This document shows positions 37,432 through 50,899 of a stretch of 64,000 nt of DNA, in pieces. Below the pieces are notes generated by a model. It saw nothing but the letters and a program-made list of their open reading frames with translations. It ran no database searches and was not told the origin of the DNA. Position 1 is the stretch's first letter; each line of letters begins with the position of its first letter. The translations under genes and the position numbers were made by a program. This DNA is from Buddleja alternifolia. Its lineage: Eukaryota; Streptophyta; Magnoliopsida; Lamiales; Scrophulariaceae. The stretch covers positions 21,534,195 to 21,598,194 of the forward strand of contig CM033394.1 in NCBI GenBank assembly GCA_019426215.1, in the 5' to 3' direction.

Positions 37432-38718
37432 TTACTCTTTTGGGTTTTTCTCTGTATCACTCGGCAGTGTCCCGGGTGCTCTTCCACCTGCATCAACCGA
37501 TAATTGTGCAAATTGGTGCTGCATCTCTTTCATTCCCGTCATAACACCCTGTAACATCAATCGAAGCTCTGCGAATGATTCGTCTGATTTTTGCATGTGA
37601 GCCGCCAATCTTTCTTCGACAGTCGAAGGTCTTGGAACTTGACCTTGTGGCTTAAAATTTCCAGGCCTTTGAGTTTGGTTGTTGTAAAACGGAGGCCTCG
37701 GTGCTTGGTAGATGCCTTGTTGTGAATTTTGTGCGGGATTTGGCCTTTTCGGAAAATTCTCGGGTATGTGGAAGCTCAATTGAGGCTTGTTTGAATTTCC
37801 GACATAGTTCACATCACTAATGGTTGGCTCTGCCTCTAGATTAACATTTTGTTCTACCTCTTGAGCAACAGCAACCCTTCGGGTTTGTAGAGGAAACTCA
37901 TCGTCATCTTCAGGGTACAGTTCATCATCCCGTGCCATCTGCTCTAGTTTAGCCCACACTGTTCTGCTATCGAGACCCAAAAGATCACCGCCTGCTCCTG
38001 CATTAAGTCTGTGACGAATCCGAGACCGGACTCCATTAAAGAAATGTAGCACTCGCTCGTCTCTTGAATAGTTGTGATCGGGGCACTTTCGAAGCAGACT
38101 CTTGTATCTTGCCCATGCTGATGCTAACGATTCATCCCGTTTTTGCTTAAAACCCTTGATCTCGCTTCTTAACTCGTTAATCCTTGATGGAGGGAAGAAC
38201 TTGTTGAGAAACTCTTCGACTAAGTCTTCCCACGTTTCAATGGATTGTGGGGGCAACGACTTATACCACAAAGTCCCTTTATCCTTAAGCGAAAAATGGA
38301 ATAATCGGAGGCGGATGGCATCAAGATCTCTTGGGTGGAATTGCATGGTAGATAACACATTTTCGAAGTGCTCTAGATGGTCATGAGGTGACTCTTTCGG
38401 ATCACCATAAAATTGTTCAGCCTGAACCATGCTAAACATGTGAGGTGGAATGTGGAAGTTCGGCGTGGCAAAATTGGGGACCACAACAGGCCCCGGCGTA
38501 GTGTGTACACGGGCTGGCTGATTACCACGAACAGATGGAGGTGGTGCTGGTAGTGCCGGTTGCATAGCTTGGAACAGATTTTGCAACCATTCTCTATTCT
38601 CGGGCAGATTCATATCAGGGAAGTTGCCAACCATAGCACGATTTCTCTGGTTTGCACGAAGCGTACGCTCGATCTCAGGGTCAAATTCCTCTAAAGCCTC
38701 TCCTGAGGTTCGAGTCAT
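37432..38718 (-). CDS. Athila gag
   Basis: A 428-residue frame starting MTRTSGEALEEFDPEIE. It contains the retrotransposon gag core (DAIRLRLFHFSLKDKGTLWY, EFLNKFFPPSRI, ESLASAWARYKSLLRKCPDH). The C-terminal half is proline- and glutamine-rich. No CCHC zinc knuckle is seen. It ends at a TAA (37432-37434) between NPKE and CHAIALRSGKEL; in this family gag and pol form one frame, with Gln expected here, so the stop is probably a mutation and gag normally continues into pol. Capsid formation is the expected role. Confidence 0.88.
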   Translation of the reverse strand: MTRTSGEALEEFDPEIERTLRANQRNRAMVGNFPDMNLPENREWLQNLFQAMQPALPAPPPSVRGNQPARVHTTPGPVVVPNFATPNFHIPPHMFSMVQAEQFYGDPKESPHDHLEHFENVLSTMQFHPRDLDAIRLRLFHFSLKDKGTLWYKSLPPQSIETWEDLVEEFLNKFFPPSRINELRSEIKGFKQKRDESLASAWARYKSLLRKCPDHNYSRDERVLHFFNGVRSRIRHRLNAGAGGDLLGLDSRTVWAKLEQMARDDELYPEDDDEFPLQTRRVAVAQEVEQNVNLEAEPTISDVNYVGNSNKPQLSFHIPENFPKRPNPAQNSQQGIYQAPRPPFYNNQTQRPGNFKPQGQVPRPSTVEERLAAHMQKSDESFAELRLMLQGVMTGMKEMQHQFAQLSVDAGGRAPGTLPSDTEKNPKE

Positions 38719-38869
38719 TCACCAAAAGATCAACTTGTTTGAAACAAAGAAGCAAACCAACAGAAATTTAAAGATAGAAAATAACAGTGAGAATAATAGA
38801 AAATAATAAAACGACAAAAGAAATTAAAGCTAAAAATTGCAATAAAATCCGAAACTAAAATAAATCAAG

Positions 38870-38887
38870 TCCCCGGCAACGGCGCCA
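38870..38887 (-). other. Primer-binding site, tRNA-Asp type
   Basis: On minus, a few bases after the 5' LTR end, the sequence reads TGGCGCCGTTGCCGGGGA. This is complementary to the 3' end of plant tRNA-Asp (CCCCGGCAACGGCGCCA). It fixes the orientation and supports the Athila assignment. Confidence 0.92.
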
Positions 38888-38893
38888 AAAACT

Positions 38894-40519
38894 TGACACG
38901 AAAAATCCTTACGTGTATTAAACAGCAAGTGGACTGGTCGTGTGTAGTAATAAAGTGGACTTTAAGTCCGAGTTATCGATCCCACAGAGACAAGATTATT
39001 TAAAGCTAGGAATTTAAAAGCAATTAAAATTGAATTAAAAGATTGTGATTAATTTACAATAAAAATGTAAAAACGAGACTTAGCAAATAAATTTAGATTC
39101 TTATGAGATAAAACAACTAAGGCACATGCTTCAACCAAATTTACTTGTTAATATAAATATGAATTATTCTTCGTATTATTAGACTACTATTGCTTTGGTG
39201 AAAATTCCTTAATTAATTACTACCCGATGTCTCGGTTGTAATAATCCTATGATAAATTGACAGTTCTCTAAATATGTCTATCCGAGAATTTAATCAATAA
39301 TCATGCATTCAAGTTCTAGAATTTCCCCGAATAAATCCGGCTAACTGCACCCGGGAATCTCTACCTATCTCTAGGGGCAATTCCCTATTTTTTACGGATG
39401 ATGTGATGATTTCTTTGAACCCTAACTTATATTCTTTCAAACTATTAAGTTAGGCAATATGACAAACATATGGCGATCATACATATGCAAGTAATTACGC
39501 ACAAAATCAAAACACAAAGCAATTGTAGAATTAATACGAAGAATAATATCATATATATATACTCATAACTTTGGCCTTCACATGGCCCTAGTTAAGGGAA
39601 AATTAGTTCATAATTGAAATTGGGAAAACAATAAAAACATAGAATTACTCATAGATAAAGATGAATATCAAACTAAGAAACTCCCTATTTTGGATTGATG
39701 ATCGATTCTTGATTGGAAGCTTGAATCCCTCCTTTTCCTCTTCTTAGCTCTTCAAGTATGATGATAGGATGACTCAAAACCAAGAGAATGCTCCCCCAAA
39801 CCCCTGAATTTTCGTCCTCACACTCTCAAAGGATGATTTTTTGATGATCTCAAGTGAGCTCCTCACTCCCCTTTAAATACCCAAAAATCCACCTACTAAG
39901 AATTTGAGCTACCCTTCTCTTTCTTTCCTCCTATCAAGAATTTCTACCTACCAAGAATTTGCACCTACCATTCTCTTGTTTTCCACCTAACAAGAATTTC
40001 CACCTACCAAGAATTTGCATCTACCATTCTCTTGTTTTCCACCTAACAAGAACATGAGCTGCCACTTTCGTATTTTCCAGCGCAGGGATAGTGTTTTATT
40101 CATAATCGTCTCCACAGATCTCCGAATTGGATGATTCAAGTACCCATGTAAAGATAAGACATAGATCTAAAACTTTGTAGAAGGACACTTCATCCAATTC
40201 TGTCTCTAAAAATATCAAAATGGCGTTCCAACGTGGAGGTTGTTTCTGATTTGGCGCCCAGGTGTGCGGAAATGGTACTAAAACATGATTTTGGCTAACT
40301 CCAACTTATTTCTTGCTTGTTTGGTCGTGGAGGTGTGAAACATCTTGGCGTAAACTTGTTTTATACATCATTTTTCCACCCTTTCTTCAATTGTATCCAC
40401 TTAAGGCCTGAAATCACTTAATGCACGAATTAAACGCACAAGTGACAAAATCAAATGATAAATGAACCTAAAACATAAACGCAAAGGGGCTTAAAAACAC
40501 GTAAAAATGACTCCTATCA
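38894..40519 (-). repeat. 5' LTR of the Athila element
   Basis: The partner of 30086-31710, one base longer. It carries the promoter for the element's minus-strand transcript. Differences from the 3' LTR include T/C at about 39130, C/T near 39235 and A/G near 40455. Confidence 0.95.
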
Positions 40520-42591
40520 ATTAATCATTAACAGAAATTATTATTATTCAGGAATTTATTTAAGCTACTAATTTTACTATTAATTAATCATGAAGATTAT
40601 TTAATTAACAAGTCTTGGAAGACTTGGGAGTCATTTTAATTAAGTTGGACTTAATTAAATAAAGTCACAAGAGTGAAATTCAAAGCTAGTCAAAGTTTGA
40701 CTTGTAATGTTTTTTAAATGAAGAAAAAAATGAAAAATATTCTCTTACACATGTGGTGGTAGTTGAGAATGGAATGGTAGGTGAGAATGAGGTGGTGGGT
40801 GAAGAAAAACAAGTCTTCTACTCCACCTAACACCATATGGCCGAAAATTGGTGGCTATAAAAGGAGGTGTTTTTGCTCTCATTTAAAATTTGATGAAAAC
40901 TTAAAAAGAAAAAAAAGCTTAGAGCTTAGTTCTTCATCTCTAGATTTTTCTAGCTTCTCTTGTGATTCTTGAAGACTTTCTTCTATAGAACTTCTTCTTG
41001 AAGATTAGTTGTAAAAGATTATCTTCCATAGATATTTCTTTTAGTAACTCTTCTTGTCTTCCATCTTTCACTACATAGACTCCATTTCCTTAAAGCATAT
41101 ATCTAGCCAATCTTTTGCTTAAGGTATGAACTTACTTGAGGTGTGTCCTTGTAGAGGCTTCTTTCTTTAGGAGCTTATGGTGGTTTGATTCGAACCCCTC
41201 CATGTTGAGGTGAGGATTCGAAAATGAGAGCCAAAGTTTTTGGTGTGGTTTTCCTTGTGTTGTGGTTTTACACCCTCACTTTAATAAAACCTCAAATCTT
41301 GTAATAGGTTTAAAACCCCTTTACTCGTATTAGTTTTTGTTGTGCATTACTTTGACCCCCTAGCTTGGGATGCCGATATATATGTGTTTTACATACTTTA
41401 TTTCTTAAGTTGCGCCGGCATCGCTTGTGGGGGCATACCGATCCTAACAGGTGTATCATACTGACATGGGAAAGTCATTAACAACATGTTACAAACCTGC
41501 AATGCGCTACTTTTTTCTGCTTTAAACCCCACTGAAGGTGAGCATGTATGGATATTACTATGAATGCGCAAGGAGAAAACATCTAACCCTCCGGTCTTTC
41601 CAGCACGCAATCTCCACTTGCATTCCGGATCCCTACACTTAAAAGAGAATATCTTTGTGTTTGACTTAGATCTTTTAAAATTGAAAGTTGTTTTCAACGA
41701 AGCATTCAAAACCACGTCGAACACCTCATCTTTGCTTTTGAATTCATGTCCAATAGGCAGATCTATACCATCCTCAAAACTGTAGGTCTCAACAACCTCA
41801 TCAGGAATAGGTTCACTAACGGTAGCTCGAAGAATTGGAATTGAGTCTTCCCTTGAGAAACAGAGAGGTGTACTGGAAGCATGTATTGGACTTGAGTCAT
41901 CCATTGAGAAATAGAAAGGTGAACTGGAAGCATGTATTGGACTTGAGGGAGCGGCAGGAGTAGATTGGAGATTTTCAACATTTGGAGTTGAAACGGGAAT
42001 TGATTCTAAATTTTCATTGCTTGGAGGATTTTGTTTGATAGGAGTTGGGGAAGAGGCTATAGATATGGGCGGGGACATCGGCTTATCTAAAACAAACACC
42101 GGCCTACCTGGGGCAGATGTATAGTCGTCAACCACATTCATATCCACATAAGAACCTGAGTCCTCACTATCAGATTCCATTCCATCTATATCAACACCAT
42201 TACCATCATCAAACCAATTGTGTTCAACAGGAACCCTCTTCTTAACAAGCTCAACATGGAGAATGCTTCTACACTTAGATACACGACATTGGTCCATAAG
42301 ATAACATTTTACATCAAAATCGGTCAAAATATATTTAGGATTTAAACCTTTACAGGACAAAGGCGTATAACTCAATTTGATTTCAAAGTCATTCCGGTTA
42401 AAAGGAGCCCTTTCAAATATAAAATCCTGAAGCTTTGAAAATGTAATCGCGTTAAGATCATCTCCCTCTTCTCCGATTATTGCATTGTGCATTTCATAAT
42501 TATTCCTTGAAATCCATTCATATGCTCCTAATTCTCCGTCTTTCTTCTGCCACTCTCCATCGTATCGGTAGTACAACAAATAGTCTGACAT

Positions 42592-43521
42592 TTTCCTAAA
42601 ATGAACAACAAGAAAAAAATTACTACTATTGAAACTATTTATGATCGAACTATGCACCAGTATACAGAAGGATATTCCTTTTAACGAGTAAACACATTAT
42701 TCTTCAACCTGCCTACATGGGATTGCCTCCTGCACAACAACAAACAACACAAATAATTTTCAAAACTATTTATGATTCAATTATACACCACTACCATTAT
42801 ACAGAGAGGGCTATTCCTATTATTTAACGAGGATTCTTCAACCTCTCTACATTACCCACATGACAATTACATTGCCTACCGCACAACAACAGAATTATTC
42901 TTCGAAATCAACCACAAAATACAATCCTACACACATTCACAATCATGAACAAGAAGAAGCCGAAATTGGTTCAAAAAACTCATGAAAAACGAAATTGAAA
43001 TAATTACCAAGAATTCGGGTGGATTAAACTCCAAATGTACCTCGAACAACTACAAACAATCGACCAAAGTAACAAATTCTAGTCTTCCGAAGTCGATGAA
43101 AACAATGTCACAAGTTTTCTTTGGTTAATATCAATCAGGGAACAATTGTACATGATTTCAAATCAATTGGGGAAAAAGATTTGGGCCAAGCAAGAACCCT
43201 AAATTTGGACTGAATTGGGGAAATGCGCTTCAGCAGAAACTCAGCAGCGCGGTGGGAATGGGAGGGAAAGAGATGATTTTTCTTTTATTTTTATTAATTT
43301 AATTGAAGGTAAGGATATTTTAAACATTTCATAAATCACTAATTTATCTTTTCTTTTGATACAATTTTGTTAGTAAGGGCAATTTAGAACATTCACTTGA
43401 ATGAATATTCTTTTATTTTAAAACAAATGGGTTAGTAAGGGTATTTTAGAACTTTCAATTGAGTGGGTCCCACATGGGTCTAAACTTGAGGTGCTTTTTT
43501 AAAAAGATCTAATTTTGTAGT
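42592..43521 (-). promoter_or_regulatory. 5' region of the MULE transposase gene
   Basis: No coding sequence. On minus it lies between the right terminal repeat and the transposase start. A splice-acceptor-like TTTTAG directly before the ATG hints at an intron in the leader. The frame to its left reaches back to 42657 but its first residues do not look coding. Confidence 0.4.
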
Positions 43522-43558
43522 GTAATATGCAATTGGGGTCTAATATTGCTAACTTCCC
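43522..43558. repeat. Right terminal inverted repeat of the MULE
   Basis: ATGCAATTGGGGTCTAATAT and the following bases are the reverse complement of the left end with one mismatch in about 32 positions. Further in, similarity to the left end continues weakly (ATTAGATCT against ATTAGACCC). Confidence 0.8.
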
Positions 43559-44757
43559 TCCATATATATATATATATCGGTTAAATAAATATATGTATAT
43601 ATCTTTTGTATTAAAAATAAAAATTTATTTAATGTTTAATATGGATCGTCGATCTCAACATATCTGATCCAATGGTGCAAAATAGTCAAAAAAAAATTAT
43701 AAACACTCACACAACGCGTGAGGAACTAAATTGATTGTCTTTTTTTTTTTTTTTTACTCAAGGGGTCTTTTCATAATTTTTGTTTCACAGGGTGGTTATA
43801 TGTATTTTTCTCTTTGGAATACATAGGATCCTCTATTTCAAGTGTATAAAATCTTCATTACTTGTATATTTAAAAATAAATAAAATTATACACTTGAGAT
43901 TTATACAAAGGTAGTAAAACTCTGTATTCTTCTTCCAACGCACCCCCAAAAAACAAATGTGGGATTAAAAGCGTGTTAGACTAGTGATATCAACTTTCAC
44001 TTTCATGTTGGAGCTCCTGGATTCAATTTCATACTGTCACAAGTTATGACTTTTCTCTTCTTATTTGTATTCTTTATAGGGTCCTGTCGGGTCATGGTCC
44101 ACTTCGTCTAGATTTAAAATAATAAAAAAAAAAACCAACTGTGGACTCCTCATCCACACAAGGTAAATACGTGCCTTCTTTCTTGTTTGCGTAATCGCTG
44201 ATAGGAACTTTGTCATCTTTGAAAGTTACTCAACAACAGTTAAACAATTGGAAGCTGCAAAAGCTATTTTAACCGATCCATCCAAATGGAAAATTTGTAC
44301 TCAGGACTAATGCCAAGGCAGCCTCCCACACCTTGGCAAAGTACAGATTTTAGTATGTTTTTATTTTTTTTTTAAATCTCCAGGTGAGTATTTAAGAAAG
44401 TTTGGCCCGACAATTTCGTTGCTTCGATGTCTATTTTCATTCCAGAAAAATAAATAAATGATCGACATAATTCAATTATGCAATCCTGTATCATCAATCT
44501 CCTATATCATCGCCGTTCTCTTGATACTGCTTGGAAATGGAAAATCAATGGCACTGGAACAAGAGAATAGTGATATACAGATGGATAATAAGTGTTTGAC
44601 TCAATGTTCCGAGTCTTCGAATTTCAGGAGGTATATACAGATGGATGCTATACATCATTTTAAGCAGTAATATCTTTATTAGATAGGCAGAGCGATGAGG
44701 ATTATCAGCCACGTATAATGGCAGCAACTATTGTTGTTAAAGAAATGGAAGCCTTAG
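43559..44757. other. Intergenic stretch between the MULE and ATG8
   Basis: It begins with a TA repeat that overlaps the right half of the probable target-site duplication. Apart from the SINE-like stretch listed separately, nothing is recognised. The frame 44458-44670 (+) starts with a hydrophobic, signal-like segment but has no family resemblance, and I do not call it. Confidence 0.45.
43955..44150 (+). mobile_element. Possible degraded tRNA-derived SINE
   Basis: Around 43970-44030 there is a box A-like word (GTTAGACTAGTGATATC) and, about 40 bases on, a box B-like word (GGATTCAATTTC), the spacing and order of a tRNA-derived RNA polymerase III promoter in plant SINEs. An A-rich tail-like run lies at 44128-44140. 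Both boxes deviate from consensus, so this is tentative. Confidence 0.35.
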
Positions 44758-48246
<3,489 letters not shown>

Positions 48247-48883
48247 TCCAACCCAATATCACTGCTTAAATTTCAAAAAGGTCAAATTCTTGAAATTATT
48301 AACTATAACCAAAAAAATTATATAATCTGATTTAGAACCCCTCTCAAGGAAAAATCATCAAATTTGGACCCTGCCTTGTATGCTTAAAAAGTCTAATATA
48401 CGATTAGCTAAACATACAGGAAGGAAATCAATTCAGGGTAATCGGGAAATCCACCGATAAAAATATACCATTTACTAAAAAAATGATTTTTCTTTTCAAA
48501 AACGAAAAGGCAAAACTATTTTTGGTTCTCAAATATTTATATTTAATAAGAAAAATATTTTTCTTCGTTTTAATCGATAGCTTTGAAACTAACTAAATAA
48601 GAAACTTGGAAACAAGAAAAGTAGATGATAAAAAAGAAGAAAAGAAAAAGAAAAAGAGGATGAACCTTATTGAAGAAAAGGTGAAGAAGGTTAGGCGATG
48701 AAGAAAGAATAATGGAAAATGATAAAAGAAAGTCTCAAGGAATTAATGTGGTTTAGATTGAATGAAGCGATGGCTTTGCTTTTTAACTTTGTTTATTTAT
48801 GAGCCTTGCCAATGTAATGTAATATTATATAAAATAATGCGGTAACCTAATCATCAATCATTATCCAACTCTTTTTATTATTC
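48247..48883 (-). promoter_or_regulatory. 5' flank and probable leader of ATG8
   Basis: About 640 bases separate the ATG8 start codon from the LINE tail. On minus, a polypyrimidine-rich leader (48660-48720) followed by GTTCATCC, and an AAATTTAAGCAG acceptor-like word near 48275, suggest a leader intron. A TCATAAATAAAC word near 48795 is a candidate TATA region. These are by-eye assignments. Confidence 0.4.
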
Positions 48884-48900
48884 TTTTTTTTTTTTTTTTT
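48884..48900 (-). other. Poly(A) tail of the LINE
   Basis: Seventeen consecutive T on plus, immediately downstream (on minus) of the RNase H coding region. It marks the 3' end of the LINE and its insertion point upstream of ATG8. Confidence 0.8.
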
Positions 48901-48919
48901 GCAAGAAACGATAACTAAA

Positions 48920-50899
48920 TTAAGAAATCAAAGATGCAATGTCCGACAAGAGGGCTTCCTCAACTTGGGGGGGGGAAATATAGGAACATGCTCCTGCCCC
49001 GACTCCGCTGATTGAGCCAAAAAAATGAGAAACAGAATTGCAAGAACGAGGAACTAACACAAAGGAAATAAATGAAAAATGCGAAAACAACGAAACTATG
49101 TATTGAGTGAGCGATCCCAAAGGCGAAAGATCCTCCTCTAATGATTGAAAACGAGAGATAACCGAAGAATTGTCTCCTTCAAAAACCACGTCTGTCCACC
49201 ATTCCCAAATAGTAAGCTCCACTCCTTCTCTGGCCGCCATGAGCTCGGCATGTTCAGCCCCTCCACAAAATGGAAAATGTCGACGGCTCCATGCACCAAG
49301 CCCCATTCGAATCCCTCCCTACTATTCCCGTCCCCATCTCCGGCATGCCAAGGAAAGTAGCACCATCAAATTTTACCTTCATCCGACCAGGTGGGGGAAA
49401 CCATCCATTTGACTGTTTTTGAAATGGATCCCCGAGGAGGCTTCAAAGAAACTGAAAGTTGAAATTGGTGAAAGAAGGTACGCGTCGCTGTCATAATTCC
49501 TTTCGGTTCCAGGAAACACTTCTCCATTGAGCTCTTATTTCTGTTATACCATAAGTACCATACGATCACAAGTGCCAAGCGGAACTCCTCCCTGGCCAAA
49601 TTCGCATGAAGACCCCTTATCCACACCTTCGCCGTCTCATTCCACATTGAAATCACCTGCCAATAAAGGCCCAAAATCGCCCAAGTTTGTCTCGCCACAT
49701 GGCATCGAATCATGATATGTTCAATATCTTCCCCCTCCATCCCACACAGAGCACACACATCGTCCAGCTGCACTCTTCGACCTCGCAAATTTTGGACCGA
49801 CAATGTGTTCTGACACAATTTCCAGCCAAACAACCTTACTTTCGGTGGTACGTGAGCTTGCCATAAAAAATTCCATGGATGTCCATTAACTCGCGTATCC
49901 TCGGATGTCGAAGATGATTGTGAATCCTTCAGGTGCCAAGCCAAGTGATATGCACTATTGACAGCAAAGCGACCGGTCTTCGTCCCATTCCAAATCATAC
50001 GGTCTGGAGCATTAATATTGCCCAATGGAATAGAGAGAATAGATGAGGCGTCTTCCGGCCAGAATACCTCGTTGATTAAATTCACATTCCACCATCCGAT
50101 AAGTGGGTCTATAAGCTCACTAACTAGTGCGTTGAGAGTTAACGTATTAGGAGGAGTAATAACCTGAAGGTCATATTTGCGAGGTGACCATGGTGAAGAC
50201 CAAATTCGAACCCTCTCTCCTAATCCTATGCGCCATCTTGCACCCGCCCTCAATAGCTCACGGGCCCCTAGAATGCTCTTCCAAGTAAAAGAGGCTCCAG
50301 CTGCCGGCTCCACCTCGAAAAAAGACGAATCATGGTAGTATCTCGCTTGATAGAGATGACGAATGAGACTATGTGGGTTCTAAAAGATGCGCCATCCTTG
50401 TTTTGCTAGCATTGCCAAGTTGAACGCTTTCAATTCGCGAAACCCTAATCCCCCCTCATCCTTACTCTTGCATAATTTGTTCCATGCAAGCCAGTGTATC
50501 TTATTAGAAACCTTGTTATCCCACCAGAATTTTGCCATAGACGACTCTATCTCATGTAAAAGTCCATCAGGAAGTTTCAAAACACTCATAGCGTAACTAG
50601 GGATAGCCTGAATTACCGCCTTCAACAGCACCTCTTTCCCTGCCTGTGACAAGAATCTCTCATTCCATCCCTGAATTCGTTGACTCACCTTATCCCGTAT
50701 TGAGTTGAATACTGCTTTCTTCGACTGCCCCACCACCAACGGGAGTCCCAAATATTTATCAAACTTCTCCATCTCTGGGACCCCTAATACTGACGCTAAC
50801 TCCTCCTGATCCTCCATCGCCGTATTTTTACTAAAGACGATTGATGACTTTTCCAAATTGATAACCTGACCTAACATCACCTCATACTTCCTAAGAATC
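48920..50899 (-). pseudogene. LINE ORF2, C-terminal half
   Basis: From right to left on minus: RT C-terminus ([51 protein letters not shown]), then the RT-associated zinc-binding domain (WNFLWQAHVPPKVRLFGWKL, VCALCGMEGEDIEHIMIRC), then an RNase H domain of the RVT_3 type (a KFDGATF block and CEHAELMAAREG-like block). Lesions: an in-frame TAG near 50378 where IFQNPHSL would be usual, a frameshift near 49370, and another near 49280 within RNase H. It is cut on the right by the LTR at 50900. Such RT and RNase H parts copy the LINE RNA at the target site. Confidence 0.88.

Larger units (their letters stand above)
30086..40519 (-). mobile_element. Athila-type Ty3/gypsy retrotransposon, nearly full length
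   Basis: A 10.4-kb element with two LTRs of about 1625 bp, a perfect target-site duplication ATTAA (30081-30085 and 40520-40524), a primer-binding site, a polypurine tract and one long gag-pol frame. By eye the two LTRs differ at about 11 positions plus one single-base indel, so the insertion is recent. The order on minus is 5' LTR, PBS, gag, protease, RT, RNase H, integrase, long 3' spacer, 3' LTR. The RT block FMDDFSVFG and the tRNA-Asp primer site are typical of Athila. No envelope-like frame is seen in the 1.6-kb 3' spacer. Three in-frame stops break the polyprotein. Confidence 0.93.
28897..41449 (+). mobile_element. Solo LTR (family D, copy 1) inside the transposase gene, itself split by an Athila element
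   Basis: It starts TGTTGGGCGTAGTAGCC and ends CCGATCCTAACA. After removing the Athila insert and its duplicated ATTAA, it is about 2.1 kb. It reads plus, opposite to the transposase, and relatives lie at 12964-13841 and in minus orientation up to 18239. The flanking five bases differ (CCATT and GGTGT), so no target-site duplication is visible, yet the transposase frame continues if the two sides are joined directly. No internal retrotransposon sequence of its own remains. Confidence 0.75.
27478..42591 (-). pseudogene. MuDR/MURA-type transposase gene, split by retrotransposons and broken
   Basis: Two blocks on minus: 42591-41450 (N-terminal) and 28896-27478 (C-terminal), separated by the insertion 28897-41449. 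The likely start is ATG at 42591 (MSDYLLYYRYDGEW), just after a 3' splice-like TTTTAG. The N-block ends with the MuDR DNA-binding domain (FKCRDPECKWRL, then HSNIHTC). The C-block holds the MULE transposase core (IIIDGTHLKTKYKG with the first catalytic Asp, SWSWFLDKL, VIILDRNGSI with the second), FCAYHISQN, then a SWIM-like CSC and the C-terminal tail (CSKYYLKELWALAYSRTIYP). Joining the blocks at the LTR borders keeps the frame. Lesions: TAG at 28284-28286, TAG at 27804-27806 and a frameshift at about 27720-27800 that removes the second half of the SWIM motif. It is non-functional here. Confidence 0.9.
18908..43558 (-). mobile_element. Mutator-like element (MULE), about 24.65 kb, with gene cargo and nested retrotransposons
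   Basis: Both ends carry the same roughly 32-base terminal inverted repeat. The left begins GGGAACTTAGCAATATTAG at 18909; the right, read on minus, begins GGGAAGTTAGCAATATTAG at 43558. They agree at all but one base through AATTGCAT and then drift apart. Flanks resemble a 9-bp duplication: TCCAAATAT (18899-18907) against TCCATATAT (43559-43567), 8 of 9, though the right flank runs into a TA repeat. Shifting both borders by one base fits equally well. Inside are a ULP1-like gene, an F-box gene and a GRF gene on plus, and a MuDR-type transposase on minus. About 12.55 kb (28897-41449) is later retrotransposon insertion, so the original element was about 12 kb. ULP1 genes in plant MULEs are known (Kaonashi type). 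Lesions in its genes suggest this copy is not autonomous. Confidence 0.85.

Noticed and set aside
44458..44670. 70-codon frame with signal-like start
   Set aside because: A short hydrophobic start and two cysteines are not enough; no known small secreted family pattern.
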